Source: Prunus persica (lineage: Eukaryota > Streptophyta > Magnoliopsida > Rosales > Rosaceae). From it: a stretch of DNA of 64,000 nucleotides. The DNA lies in contig NC_034016.1 of the NCBI RefSeq assembly GCF_000346465.2, forward strand, positions 843,481-907,480. The letters run 5' to 3'. A program made the position numbers and the translations under genes. This document shows, in pieces, positions 1 to 10,591 of this stretch. Below the pieces are notes generated by a model. It had not been told where the DNA came from, searched no databases, and saw only the letters and a program-made list of their open reading frames with translations. How positions within the stretch are numbered: the stretch's first letter is position 1; each line of letters starts with the position of its first letter.

Positions 1-518
1 AAAGTATTGAAGCATTTTATGAGGATTATCCGTTGGACACTTTAATGATTTCCGGAAGTATATTGAACGGGACATCATATTTCCAGATAGGGCTCAACTC
101 CATCACCATCATTTTGGGATGATGTGAGGTATATTTGATGCTATCTCCGCATAACACCATGTACGGGCATATTCTTGCAAGTGAACTTACAAATAGCCCA
201 AGTTTTGTTAGAAATGCGGACTCTGAAAATTTCTATGATTTACATAGATATAGCTCACTGGAAATATATTTACTTACTCAACTACGAGAATTATTAATGG
301 CTATATCCTCCACTCACTCTGAAAGATTCTCACTCCAAAAGATAGTCATGAAGACATCAGGGGGAGATATTAATCAGGGGGAGCATCCAGAAGTATGCTA
401 TACAGATTGCTGTACTCTTTTTTCTTCCTTCCCTCAGTTTTCTACCTCACTGGGTTTTTCTCCAAGCAAGGTTTTAATGAGGCAACCAATCTAGGGACAT
501 GTGGTCTCCAAGGGGGAG
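1..518 (+). mobile_element. 3' internal end of a Ty1/copia retrotransposon, cut by the window edge
   Basis: This stretch sits directly before an LTR and ends in a polypurine tract (CCAAGGGGGAG, 508-518). From about 360 it carries the G-rich leader and the 'CACTGGGTTTTTCTCC...AAGGTTTTAATGAGGCA' style text that is typical of the untranslated 3' region of plant copia elements. The first 130 bases read open in one frame, but I do not recognise the protein. An open frame at 135-494 overlaps the untranslated region and is not credible as a gene. The 5' part of the element lies outside the window. Confidence 0.7.
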
Positions 519-624
519 TGTTGTAAAAGAAGAATAAGTAAAGAAGAATAAGTGAAGCCCACATAGCCAACTAACATCCACTAAACCTAACCACACACCC
601 ACCAAACCAAACCATTACCCAATT

Positions 625-780
625 GATTGAAGAATATTAATGATGTTGTTGATTGAAGAATATTAATGATATTGTTGATTGAAGAATATTAATGATGTTG
701 TTGATTGAAGAATATTAATGATATTGTTGATTGAAGAATATTAATGATGTTGTTGATTGAAGAATATTAATGATGTTGTC
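625..780 (+). repeat. 26-bp tandem repeat, six copies, in the LTR U3 region
   Basis: Six head-to-tail copies of a 26-bp unit start at 625, 651, 677, 703, 729 and 755. They differ mainly by GTTG/ATTG at one position, alternating in the middle copies. Position upstream of the LTR TATA box suggests a U3 enhancer-type repeat. Confidence 0.9.
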
Positions 781-821
781 TACCAATTATATTGTGAGGT
801 GAACAACCAATGTCTTAGGCC

Positions 822-829
822 TATAAATA
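822..829 (+). promoter_or_regulatory. TATA box of the copia LTR
   Basis: TATAAATA lies in the middle of the LTR, downstream of the 26-bp repeats and upstream of the purine-rich leader, where the U3/R promoter of a copia LTR is expected. Confidence 0.6.
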
Positions 830-1118
830 GATACCTCCATCAAGAGAAGTACACACATATAGAAGAGGAAGAGAAGGAAGAATGAGGGTGAGTGAGTTGA
901 GAGGAAAGAGAGCAAGAGAGAAATTCTCTAAGAGAGAAAATTGAGTGAGCCATACATATTGTAAACACAAAGTTGTAACCCTATTATTTTACATAGTGGA
1001 AAAGTTACTGCTGCTGCTCTCCGGGGATGTAGGCATAGCCGAACCTCGTTAAATACTGTGTCTCATCTACTTTACGTGCAGCTCAATATTCGCACATATA
1101 CCAGTTCATTTTATAACA

Positions 1119-2561
1119 ATAAGTTAATTTTCCAATAAAAAAGTTCCTCAAGTTTTGCTAGCAGTAAATATTGTGAAAAAGTTGTTGTATGAGTTTTGGG
1201 ATATTCAGCTGGTACAATTCAAGGAAAAAGAAAAAGGGATAGAAAAATTAAATGGGAACATCCGAGTCTAAATAACCAGCTAAAGTAAATATAGAGCGAG
1301 CAGTTTATGATTTCTTGGATCCAAGACCTGCTTATTTTTAGGTCAACTCAACTCAACTCAAATTTTGTGATTGAGTTGGGCGGTTTAGTCATGTTAACTC
1401 AAAATTAACCATACTTTTAAGTTTTGGTTCCAAACCGTACATAGTCGTTTATGATTTTCTGAACTCAAGATCTGCTCATTTTAGGCCCACCCCAACCCAA
1501 CCAAACCCACTATGATCAGGTTGGGTGGTTTGGTCGGGTTGACCCACAATTGTGCTCACCCCTGACCCCTATCGAATCACTCAACCCAATCACAAAAGGG
1601 TTCAGGAAAAAAAAAAAATCACAAAAGAGTTGTTTTTTTTTTTCATCTCTGGGATTTTTTTTTTCTATTAACTTTTCTTAATTTCAGTTATCAAAACCTT
1701 AATTCAAGCAGTGGCTCCGCTCCTAGATTTTGATCTCTCCTATATTATGTTATATATAACATATATAATTTGTAATAAACAACTTATAATTTAAGTTAAA
1801 ATTTCCTCTAAAACAAATTCGACATGACTGAATTAGAAATATTTAGTTCTAAACATAAAACTATTGAATACATAAGTATTTTATATACCCTTATTTTTTA
1901 CAAACCTTTATATTATCCTACTAATTGATATTTAAATAATAAAATAATTATATATATAAGTTCAGTATGAATTTACACCGGATTAGAGGTACACCGGTCC
2001 CTTAAGCAAACTTTTCGATTTGGATCGAATCAAAATAGTAATCAAATCAAATCGTTAGGTACGGTTGGTACGCTAGGAGATGCCCACCCTAGTGGTTAGT
2101 TTTGAAAAGCGGCTGTCACCTGCTTTTCCAAACAGCTATGAGGCCAGGGCTCGAGGTTTTAGTACAAATCACTTGCCCATATCGGTTTTAGTATTTAAAA
2201 AATAAATAAAAGGCTCAATACAGGCAGACATGACCTTGCTTTTCCAAACAGCTATTGGTGGCAGTGATTTTTCTATAAAAAAGCTGACATCATTAGCTGA
2301 CATCATATGGCCAGCAATGGCCCAAAGGGCTCAATAAAGTAAACTAGGGGTGCATATAAGTTTTTGAACCTCCGTAATTGGACAAGGCCATGTCATTGAC
2401 TGCACGCCTTTGTGTATAACTTGGGGCGAATTTCAGTTGAATTTCTATGACATTTGACATTTAATAAGTTGAATTATTTTCATGTGGGATCCGGAGAGAG
2501 ACCATACTTTGTGTAGGCGTAAGTTTCACGTGGGTTGCATGCTTTTACGTATGTTGTTTAG
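1119..2561. other. Gene-free spacer with a diverged 144-bp tandem duplication
   Basis: No credible coding region. Two diverged copies of a segment of about 144 bp lie at 1301-1444 and 1445-1560; both start near 'GTTTATGATTT' and carry the rearranged CAACTCAA/CCAACCCAA and GTTGGG motifs. A second short pair, 'GCTTTTCCAAACAGCTAT', occurs near 2123 and 2238. These look like remnants of a non-coding repeat that I cannot name. The rest is AT-rich. Confidence 0.5.
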
Positions 2562-2566
2562 CTAGC

Positions 2567-5226
2567 TGTAACACCCCGACTCCAAATTAAATGTTTATTT
2601 TAATCGATTTAAATAAAGTTACGAATTTACCCTTGGGATAGGGGTAAATTGGTCACTTTCTTCTTCGGAAGGATTTTGGAACCACAAGTGGTATTTCTGG
2701 GTAGATGGTACCGAGACGAATTCGTAGACACGCGGTAGGCTTGAATCGGAGTTGTAACGAAAAAGTTACGGGCAAAATAGTGTCAATGGCAAACTTGTAA
2801 TATTTCGAAAAGGGTTAGGGTAAAAATCAGATTTTTCCAGTTTTACCCCACTTTCTCTCTCTTTCTCCCGATTCTCTCTTTCTCTCCCGCGTCTCTCTTC
2901 CTCCTCCGATATGCAATTCGCGCAGCCGCCGCCACTGGCCACGGCCAGCCCCGAGACCGGACCCAAAACAACCGGCCAGACCTCGCCGACGTTCGCCGAC
3001 CCATCTCCAGCCGTCAGCCGCCGCCTCGTCGCCGGAAACCACGGATTTTAGGCCGATTCCCGTCTGAACTTCCAGTCGCTCGTTCTCTCTCCTCCGATCA
3101 CTATTTCAGACGGGTGAGGTATGGTTTCTCATCCATTTTTCGAGTTCTAGCTGGTGGTTGTTTAGGTTTGGATTGATTTGCTGGGTAGAAATCGATTTGG
3201 GAATTTAGGTTTTTGGCCGAATTTCAAAATGAAATTTCGGCCAATTGCCGGCCGAATTGGGCCTTCCCGTAGTTGAATGAAGTGATCCTGACCTCGAGTA
3301 GAAGCTAGGGTAGGAAGGGTGAGCTCGGGTGTGGAGTTTTTCCGTTGCCGGAATTACTCTACACACCCTCGCGCTGCCGGCGCGTGGGCGAGTCTGGTGA
3401 GGATGTAAATTAACCCGATGAGATCCTTAGGTTGTCACGAGCGCATAGGAATTCGCGGATCTCAATTCGGATGTCATTTGACTATCGAACGGATTTTCGC
3501 ATATTGTGCGTTATCCGGGTTCGATAGGTTCCGACCGTTAGATCTTTCCCAAAATAAATAAGTTGTTCTTGGAATTTCTAGGACCATATGGGACTTCACG
3601 GATTCTGAATCGGAGCCCCGGATGTTCCGATTTGATAATGCAAAGTTTGCGGGTTAGCGATAACCGTAAAATCGTGAACGCTTCCTAAACCTGTAACCGG
3701 ACCTTAGGATACCTTCTTCGACGTGCACGTATGGGAATTTGGGGAGTTAAGCAATTAATTTGTAATTTCCGCTTAGGCGTGATTTTATATGAATTAACGG
3801 TTCGTATTTCGAAATAGGTATTTCGACTGCACGTACGCAGCAAGCAGGACCCTCACGTGGTCAGGCAGCGAGGGAATACTTGTGAGTGGACTTTGTTTTA
3901 TTCATATGCATGGTTTTCATTGATGATATGTTTTATATGGTGTTTTAATGGTTTATGGAATTTATATATTTTATTCATGAATTGATTTTGACGGTTGTAT
4001 AGCATTTGGCAATATATTGTGAGTTTGGCATTTGGGGTTTTTGAGAGTGCATTTATATGTATAATGGGGAGGTATATTTATATATGCTCTATAGATGAGA
4101 TATTTGGGTAGTGGGAGGTTGATGTGGAAGAATGTGATTTTGGAGATGAGTTGTGGGATTACACTACGTAAGTACCTTCCCCGGTTATTAGTCTCACTCG
4201 CGGCGTTGGATGTTCCGGCGGGTGAGACACTTTCCATATGCGGCGTTGGATGTTCCGGTGTATGGAAAGACTTTGTATAGTGTTAGGATCATCACCATGG
4301 CGTTAGATGTTCCGGTGTGTGATGATCCAGTCTGCGCGCGTAGGACATAGTTTGAGAGCTACACATGGCGTTGGATGTTCCGGTGTGGGAGTTTTGGAGT
4401 TTCGTCCCCCGGTTGGACCGCTCATCCCTAGACGCAGGATGGCACCTGAAAATCCTGCGGATTAGTCAAACAATCCCCCAGTTGGATTGTTTCCCCGGTA
4501 CCTAGGTGGTGTGATGAGTATATCGTATAGCTATTTATAGTTATTTATATATATATATATATAGGTATATCTATATTTATATGTATAGTTGAGTGTGTAA
4601 GGAATTAGTAGTTTGACAGGAGTGGTAAGATTGGGAGAATGGGATTCTTTTTGAAAGAAATAACTGATGTTTTAGAAGAGTTTTAATGATCCATGTTTTG
4701 AGTATTTGATTATTGAATTGTGAACCTGCATGACTGAAGCATTATTTTGACATGGTGGGGTTACTATATTGTTTTTAATTGCAAATCTGTTTTTGTCCAC
4801 TCACATGTTTTTTGTTTTGCGCCCCCCAGCCAGTAGTCGCTCTTGGAAGTGCAAGTGGTGTACGAAGCGAAATCGGTGCAACTTTCTAGATAGGAACTGT
4901 GTAAATTCTTCTACTATACTGTTCTTGTAATCTAAATTCAGTAGATGCTCTGTATTGCCATGGTAGATTTTACTTGTGAGGCCGGAGGCCACTCTAGTAT
5001 GACTTGTGTATGTATGAAAGCATGCTGCTGGTTGGGATTAGTATTACTGTGTGTTGCAGGTTGAATAAATTTAGTTGGGATTGCTTTAATTGCAGGGGAG
5101 ACTCTGCCAAAATTTTGGTAGAAAGTCTCAATTTTTTTTCTGTAGGTGGGCCCGGCATCGGGATGATGTCGGATCAAAGACGGGGTCCGCCTCAGTCTTC
5201 GGGAAATTCCGGGGCGGGTCCTGTCA
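2567..5226 (+). mobile_element. Solo LTR A, large gypsy-type LTR, 2660 bp
   Basis: The element starts TGTAACACCCCG and ends GGGTCCTGTCA, and is flanked by a perfect 5-bp target duplication CTAGC (2562-2566 and 5227-5231). No internal domain is present, so it is a solo LTR left by recombination. It holds a CT-rich leader (about 2850-2905), a GC-rich block, a hairpin array (4191-4492) and a possible splice-donor-like GTGAGGTATGG near 3115. It is clearly related to solo LTR B at 11843-14762 (minus strand): both share the ends, the 'GAATCGGAGTTGTAACGAA' block and the 'GTATGGTTTCTCA' block. The TGTAACACCC start and the length resemble Tekay/Del-type chromovirus LTRs, an inference. Antisense open frames at 2766-3042 lie in low-complexity DNA and are not genes. 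Confidence 0.88.
4191..4492 (+). repeat. Hairpin array with a shared loop in solo LTR A
   Basis: Six dyads occur in about 300 bp. Hairpins 1-4 share the core GGCGTTGGATGTTCCGG (TTAGATG in the third) inside different stems: 4191-4197/4222-4228 (7 bp, GTCTCAC), 4230-4238/4261-4269 (9 bp, CTTTCCATA), 4286-4295/4319-4328 (10 bp, GGATCATCAC), and a weak imperfect one at about 4359-4391. Two more have unrelated loops: 4433-4440/4452-4459 (8 bp, CGCAGGAT) and 4468-4476/4484-4492 (9 bp, AAACAATCC). Pairing was checked by eye. Confidence 0.85.
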
Positions 5227-5231
5227 CTAGC

Positions 5232-5578
5232 TTGGACTAGTTAGGATGAGTTTTGAAGCATTGGATTGGGCTGAATTTGACTAATTAATGGATAAGTCTA
5301 GTTTCGTTCAATTTTGCACGAAACAACATACTGGAATTGACTTTGAAGTTTTTATATTTATTTCAAGAATCATATGCAAAATCTCAACTTTTTGCAAGAA
5401 GCCGGAACCAGATGCAAAATGCTAATTAAAAGAGCCACCATTGTTGCCAAATTGTAGCTTCCTCAAAATAATACTAATAAAAATCCACTGGTTTGGTGCC
5501 AAAGAAAAAAGCCAAGAAACTCACAAAATCAAACCTAGAAGAGAACTTATAGCATCAACTCGAACTCAAATTATATCA
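5232..5578. other. Spacer without a recognisable gene
   Basis: AT-rich DNA between solo LTR A and the inverted gypsy LTR. I see no credible coding frame or repeat. Confidence 0.5.
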
Positions 5579-5583
5579 AGATC

Positions 5584-6036
5584 TGACGCAACGAGATATA
5601 AGAGATAGGAGGATCGAATGATAACCGTTCAAGTAACAATATCGGAATCCACCAATAGACTGGAATCCACCAGAGAAATTGAGTCAACCTCAAATATATT
5701 GATTGAAAATAAGATGAATAATCTCAGGATGCTCCAACGCATTCCTTTTATATAAGAGAAACCCTAGACTTGCTTGGAAAGCTAATGAGAAACCCTAGAC
5801 TTGCTAAGAAAGCTAATTAGAAAACAAAAAGGAAAATAATAAAAGTTTTTCAAAATATTCTAAAAACTTTAAATTCTGAAAAGTCAAAGTAAATGATAAA
5901 ATATGGCTAAAATAGCCCATAAATCATAGAAAAACAGTGAGTTGTATTTGTCACGCCGTTCTCTTCAAAACGATAGGTCATGGGCCCGATTCTAAGCTCG
6001 GGGCCCATACTTGCACAAATTGGGCTTTGCTGGCAC
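5584..6036 (-). mobile_element. Inverted gypsy LTR (5584-5953) plus 3' internal end (5954-6036)
   Basis: On the minus strand this reads TGACAAATAC...TGCGTCA, exactly 370 bp, the same length and sequence family as the plus-strand 3' LTR at 19505-19874. The adjoining 5954-6036 is the reverse complement of the gypsy 3' internal end at about 19422-19504 (shared GCAAAGCCCAAT, GACCTATCGTTTTGAAGAG). It contains a minus-strand TATA box (TATATAAAAGG, near 5750). It stands where a direct 5' LTR should be, facing away from the plus-strand gag start. Whether it is part of the same element or a second truncated one is not settled. Confidence 0.85.
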
Positions 6037-6044
6037 GTGATGAA

Positions 6045-6056
6045 TAGTATCATAGC
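6045..6056 (+). promoter_or_regulatory. Degenerate tRNA-Met primer binding site of the gypsy element
   Basis: TAGTATCATAGC matches the plant retrotransposon primer site TGGTATCAGAGC at 10 of 12 positions and lies just before the gag start at 6077. It shows that the internal domain starts here on the plus strand even though the neighbouring LTR is inverted. Confidence 0.6.
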
Positions 6057-6076
6057 AGGTTTTTGCCTGACTCAAA

Positions 6077-9000
6077 GTGCCTCCAATGGCTCGTCCAGAC
6101 AGAGAAGATAGGACCCGTGGAAACGGTTTACCAATCACTCATGATGAATTCAATACAACAATCGAGGGTCTACGTCAGATGATCTTAACCTTGGGAAACC
6201 AAGCACGTCCAAACGAAGACAGAGGAGAAGACCGGTGTAACGAACGACGTCCCCCACGATGCCCTCGTCAAGAAGATAGCGAAGCGGAGTCAGAGGTAAA
6301 AATTCGTGAAGATCATGCCCAACCTAATAATCAACGCCAAGAAGACTATCGCATGAGACTGAAATTCTATATTTCAATTGGCACTTACAAGATGAAGATT
6401 TCTTGGATTGGCTTGTTGAAGTGGAGAGGTTCTTTGAACTTATGGAGGTTCCCGAGGCGAAGATGGGGAAGCTAACAACTTTTTGTCTCAAAGGAAGTGC
6501 TGCAGTATGGTGGGATCAATTATAGAAGACGTGCCAAAGGCAAGGCAAAGCTCCTGTACTAACTTGGCTACGGATGAAGCAATTAATGATGAAAAAATTC
6601 CTCTCAGCAGACTTTGAGCAATATTTGTACCACCTTTACCACAATTGCATCCAAGGCCATAGGACGGTGGCAAAGTATACATCTGAATTTTTGTGCCTCG
6701 CACAATGTAATAGCCTAGATGAAATCGATAGTCAACAAGTGGCAAGGTATATGAATGGGCTTAAACCTTCAATCCCAGATAAAATTGGGTTGCAGACTTT
6801 CTGGATCGTGCAAGAGGCTAACAGCATGGCCCTCAAGGCGAAGCTTATTGAGAACGAGAGACGATCGAGTTCTGACAAATGGCAAGGCACAAAGGGAGAT
6901 CACCTGTCCCTGCAAAAAACAAAGGTAATACAGTTGCACAGGTTCCTAGGAATAATAATACTAACAAATGGCAAGGCACAAAGGGAGATCACTATTATCG
7001 TTGCGGCGAACCAGGCCACAAATCCAACGATTGTCCCAATCGTTGGCAATTAACTTGGTTGAAGCAAATGAGGATGACAATGAGGATCATGGTGCTGATG
7101 AAGAGTATGAAGGAGCTGATTTCTCCCGTGAGGAATGTGATGAATTAATTAACCTAGTCTTGCAGCAAGTGTTTCTCGCACCAAGACAAGAGGAAGAGGA
7201 GCGGCATAAGATCTTTCGATCTCTTTGTACCATCAACAACAAGGTGTGCAGTTTAATTATCAATGGTGGCAGCTGCAAGAATCTCATATTCAAAAAAGTT
7301 GTAGATTATTTAAAGTTGCCAACAGAGAAGCATGAATCACCTTATTCCTTGAGATGGGTGAAGAGAGGTCCTTCAGTTCAGGTGACAAAAGTTTGCAAGG
7401 TACCGCTATCCATCGGTAAGCATTACAAGTTTGAGGTTCTTTGTGAAATTATTGACATGGATGCTAGTCACATTTGTTGGGTAGACATTGGCAGTTTGAT
7501 ACAGATGCCACTCATAAGGGACGTGATAACGTGTATGTTTTCAATTAGGCCTCTCATAAAATTGCTATGGCTCCCATGAACGACTATGGGAAACCTGAGA
7601 AACCAGCCTCGAATTCCAATTTCCTCACCATAGCTAGCAATGAATGTGACTGCTTAGAAGCCGTTAAAGATGCAAAAACATTTTATCTTGTGGTGATGAA
7701 AGGGTTGTTAGCTGTCGTACCTAAGAAAGTTGAAATCCCAAAAGAAGTTTAGAAAATTTTGCAGGGGTTTAAGGAGTTGATTGTTGACGACTTACCCAAC
7801 CAGCTACCTCCCATGAGGGATATCCAACATCAGATTGATTTGGTATCTGGAGCAAGTCTCCCCAATCTACTACATTACTGCATGAGTCCCAAGGAGAATT
7901 GACATTCTATGAGAGAAGATAGAAGAGTTGCTGCAGAAAAAATTTTATCCGTGAGAGCATAAGTCCTTGTGCAGTCCCAGTATTATTGGTGCCCAAGAAA
8001 GATAACACATGGTGCATGTGTGTTGACAGTAGGGCGATCAACAAAATTACTACCAAATACAAATTTTCAATACCACAGTTGGAAGATATGATGGGTGTGT
8101 TGGAGGGTTCTAAGGTGTTTTCAAATATAGACCTTCGCAGTGGCTACCATTAGATTCGCATCAAGCCAGGTGATGAATGAAAATTTGCGTTTAAAAGCAA
8201 GGGTGGCTTGTAGGAGTGGATGGTGATGCCTTTTGGTTTATCAAATGCGCTAAGCACTTTTATGCGCCTTATGAACTAGGTTCTTCGTCCTTTTATTGGT
8301 TCTTTCGTTGTGGTGTATTTTGATGATATTTTAATTTACAGTCGAACCAAGGAAGAGCATTTGGAGCATTGGAAACAGGTCCTTCGAGTTTTGGAGGAAA
8401 ACCAACTTTTTATCAACCTGAAAAAGTGTAATTTTTGCACCAATAAATTACGCTTTCTAGGTTATGTTATGGACGAGGATGGCATTCAGATGGATGACGA
8501 GAAGGTGCGAGCTATTTTACCCTGAGAACAGTAAGCGAGTTGAGAAGCTTTCATAGGTTGGCTACCTTTTATCGAAGGTTTGTTCGTGATTTTAGCATCA
8601 TTATTGCACCCATCACTGAGTGTTTGAAGGAAAGTTTCAGTGGGGCGATGAGCAAGAGAAAAGTTTCGCCCTCATTAAGCACAAGTTGTGCATCGCCCTA
8701 ATCCTTGCCCTTCCTAACTTTGAGAAGATATTCGAGCTCGAATGTGATGCAAGTGGGGTTGGAGTAGATGCAATTTTGTCTCAATAGAAGAAATCAATGG
8801 CCTTTTTCAATGACAAACTTAGTGAAGCTTGCCAAAAATAGATACTAACGAGCAAGAATTTTATGCAATGGTTCGTGCTTTGAAACAATGGGAGCACTAC
8901 TTGGTGCAACGAGAATTTGTACTATATACAAATCACCAGGCCTTGAAGTTCCTCAACAGTCAGAAATTCGTGAGCAAGATGCGTATAAGGTAGAGTACCT

Positions 9001-10591
9001 TCCTACAAAAATTTCTTTTTGTAATTAAACATAAATCAGGTACCCTTAATAGTGTGGCTGATGCTTTAAGTCGAAGAGCAAACATGCTAGTTACCGTAGC
9101 TCAAGAGGTTGTGGAATTTGAGTTCTTGAAGGAGTTGTATGAAGTCGATGAAGACTTTAAGGAGATTTGGTCCAAGTGTGTTCGCAACCAATCTGTTACA
9201 GATTTTCATCTCTCTGATGGTTATTTGTTTAAGGGCAACAAACTCTGTATTCTTGAGACATCCTCGAGGGAGAAGCTAATTCGAGATTTATATAGAGGCG
9301 GCCTGAGTGGACACTTGGGAAGAGACAAAACAATTGCTAGCATGGAGGAGCGATATTATTGGCCACAATTGAAAAAAGGCGTGGGAAAGATCGTGCAAAA
9401 GTCCTATACTTGTCAGGTGTCTAAGGGTTAGTCTCAAAACACTGGTCTTTACATACCTTTGCATATGCCTAATGATATTTAGCAGGACCTTTCTATGGAC
9501 TTTGTGTTTGGATTCCCCATTACATAAAGGGGAGTAGATTCTGTTTTTGATTTTGTTAACAGATTATCCAAGATGGTGAAGTTCATTGCGTGCAAGAAGA
9601 CGAATGTTGCTGCTAGCATAGCCAAATTGTTTTTCAGGGAGGTTGTTCGATTGCATGGCGTGCCCAAATCCATCGCCTCTGATTGTGACACCAAGTTCCT
9701 CAGTCATTTTTGGGTTACTTAATGGAAGATGTTTGAAACTGCCCTTAATCGCAGCAGTACCGCACATCCCCAAACTGATAAGAGGAAGGTGCACGCAACT
9801 TAGCGACTTGGTCGAAACTATTATAGTCTGAATACTCATAAGTCTGATACCATTGATGTCCAATATCTATAGGTTGGCTAGGTCTCTAAACCAAGACGCT
9901 CTTTAGCAAGAAATTGGGTGGGGGCGTATTGAAGCTAGAGCTCAAATCTTTCTTCCCATTAAAGGAAGAAGACTCACTTCAAGAGCGAGGTTTTCAATCT
10001 CGGTACAAACTCTGGAATCACAAAGTAGTAAATTGTACACCTAACTGAAGCTTAGCAAGTGCACCAACATGATCATCATACTTGCTAAGCCAAAAGAGGG
10101 TCATAGCTTATTTAACTTGCAGTCAATTAGGCTATATGATTTTTGCTTACGGCATCAGAAATTACTAACAGAACTTTGGGTAACATGATCCGTAGTATCT
10201 ATGGAGACAAACCCAAACAGTGGGATAATGCACTGCCTCAAGTGAAGTTTGCTTATAACAGCGATGTACACAGTGCCACAAGAAAACCACCTTTCGGTTT
10301 GGTTTACACTTCAATTCCTAACCATGTGATTGATTTAGTGAAGCTACCCAAGGCCCATGGTGTAAGTTCCGCAGTTGAGCATATGACAAAAAATATCTAA
10401 GTCGTGAAGAATGAGGTCAATGAGAGGTTGGAGAAAACCAATGCTAAATGCAAAGCCACCACAGACAAACATAGACGAGTCAAGGTGTTCAATGAAGGCG
10501 ACTCCGTCATGGTCTATCCAAAGAAGGAGAGGTTTCCAGTGGGTACTTATAGCAAGTTACAGCCCCGCAAATATGGTCCCTACAAGATTCT
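6077..10591 (+). pseudogene. Ty3/gypsy gag-pol, decayed, main part
   Basis: Gag starts at 6077 and continues, with frame breaks, to about 7060. It ends in a zinc knuckle (RCGEPGHKSNDCP, near 7000) whose first Cys is now Tyr. The aspartic protease region near 7255 reads INGGSCKN, so the catalytic Asp appears to be Asn. Reverse transcriptase runs from about 7960 to 8520 ([10 protein letters not shown] near 8315), RNase H from 8740 to 9070 (ends in ADALSRR), and integrase from 9250 to 10530 (zinc-finger region, then [21 protein letters not shown] and NRTLGNMIRS). Many in-frame stops and shifts show it is dead. Reading stops at 'YKIL' (10591) and continues at 19207 beyond an 8.6 kb insertion. No chromodomain is visible in the C-terminal part. 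Confidence 0.9.
9780..10150. mobile_element. Insertion of about 371 bp inside the gypsy integrase
   Basis: The integrase core reads normally up to HPQTD (ends 9779) and resumes at EITNRTLGN (Glu at 10158-10160). The DNA between does not encode integrase and separates the second catalytic Asp from the catalytic Glu. It contains AGTCTGATACCATT near 9842, which resembles a reversed primer binding site, so it may be a piece of another LTR element on the minus strand. I see no clear target duplication, and the exact boundaries are approximate. Confidence 0.6.

Larger units (their letters stand above)
519..1118 (+). mobile_element. 3' LTR of the copia element
   Basis: The LTR begins TGTTGTAA right after the polypurine tract and ends TTATAACA, giving the usual short inverted TG...CA termini and a length of 600 bp. 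It contains a TATA box (822-829), a 26-bp minisatellite (625-780) and a purine-rich stretch after the TATA box. The matching 5' LTR and left target duplication are outside the window, so the right-hand duplication (probably ATAAG) cannot be confirmed. Confidence 0.8.

Noticed and set aside
2766..3042. Two overlapping minus-strand open frames in solo LTR A
   Set aside because: They lie in CT-rich and GC-rich LTR leader DNA, are read antisense to the LTR, and have low-complexity Arg/Glu/Gly content with no domain.
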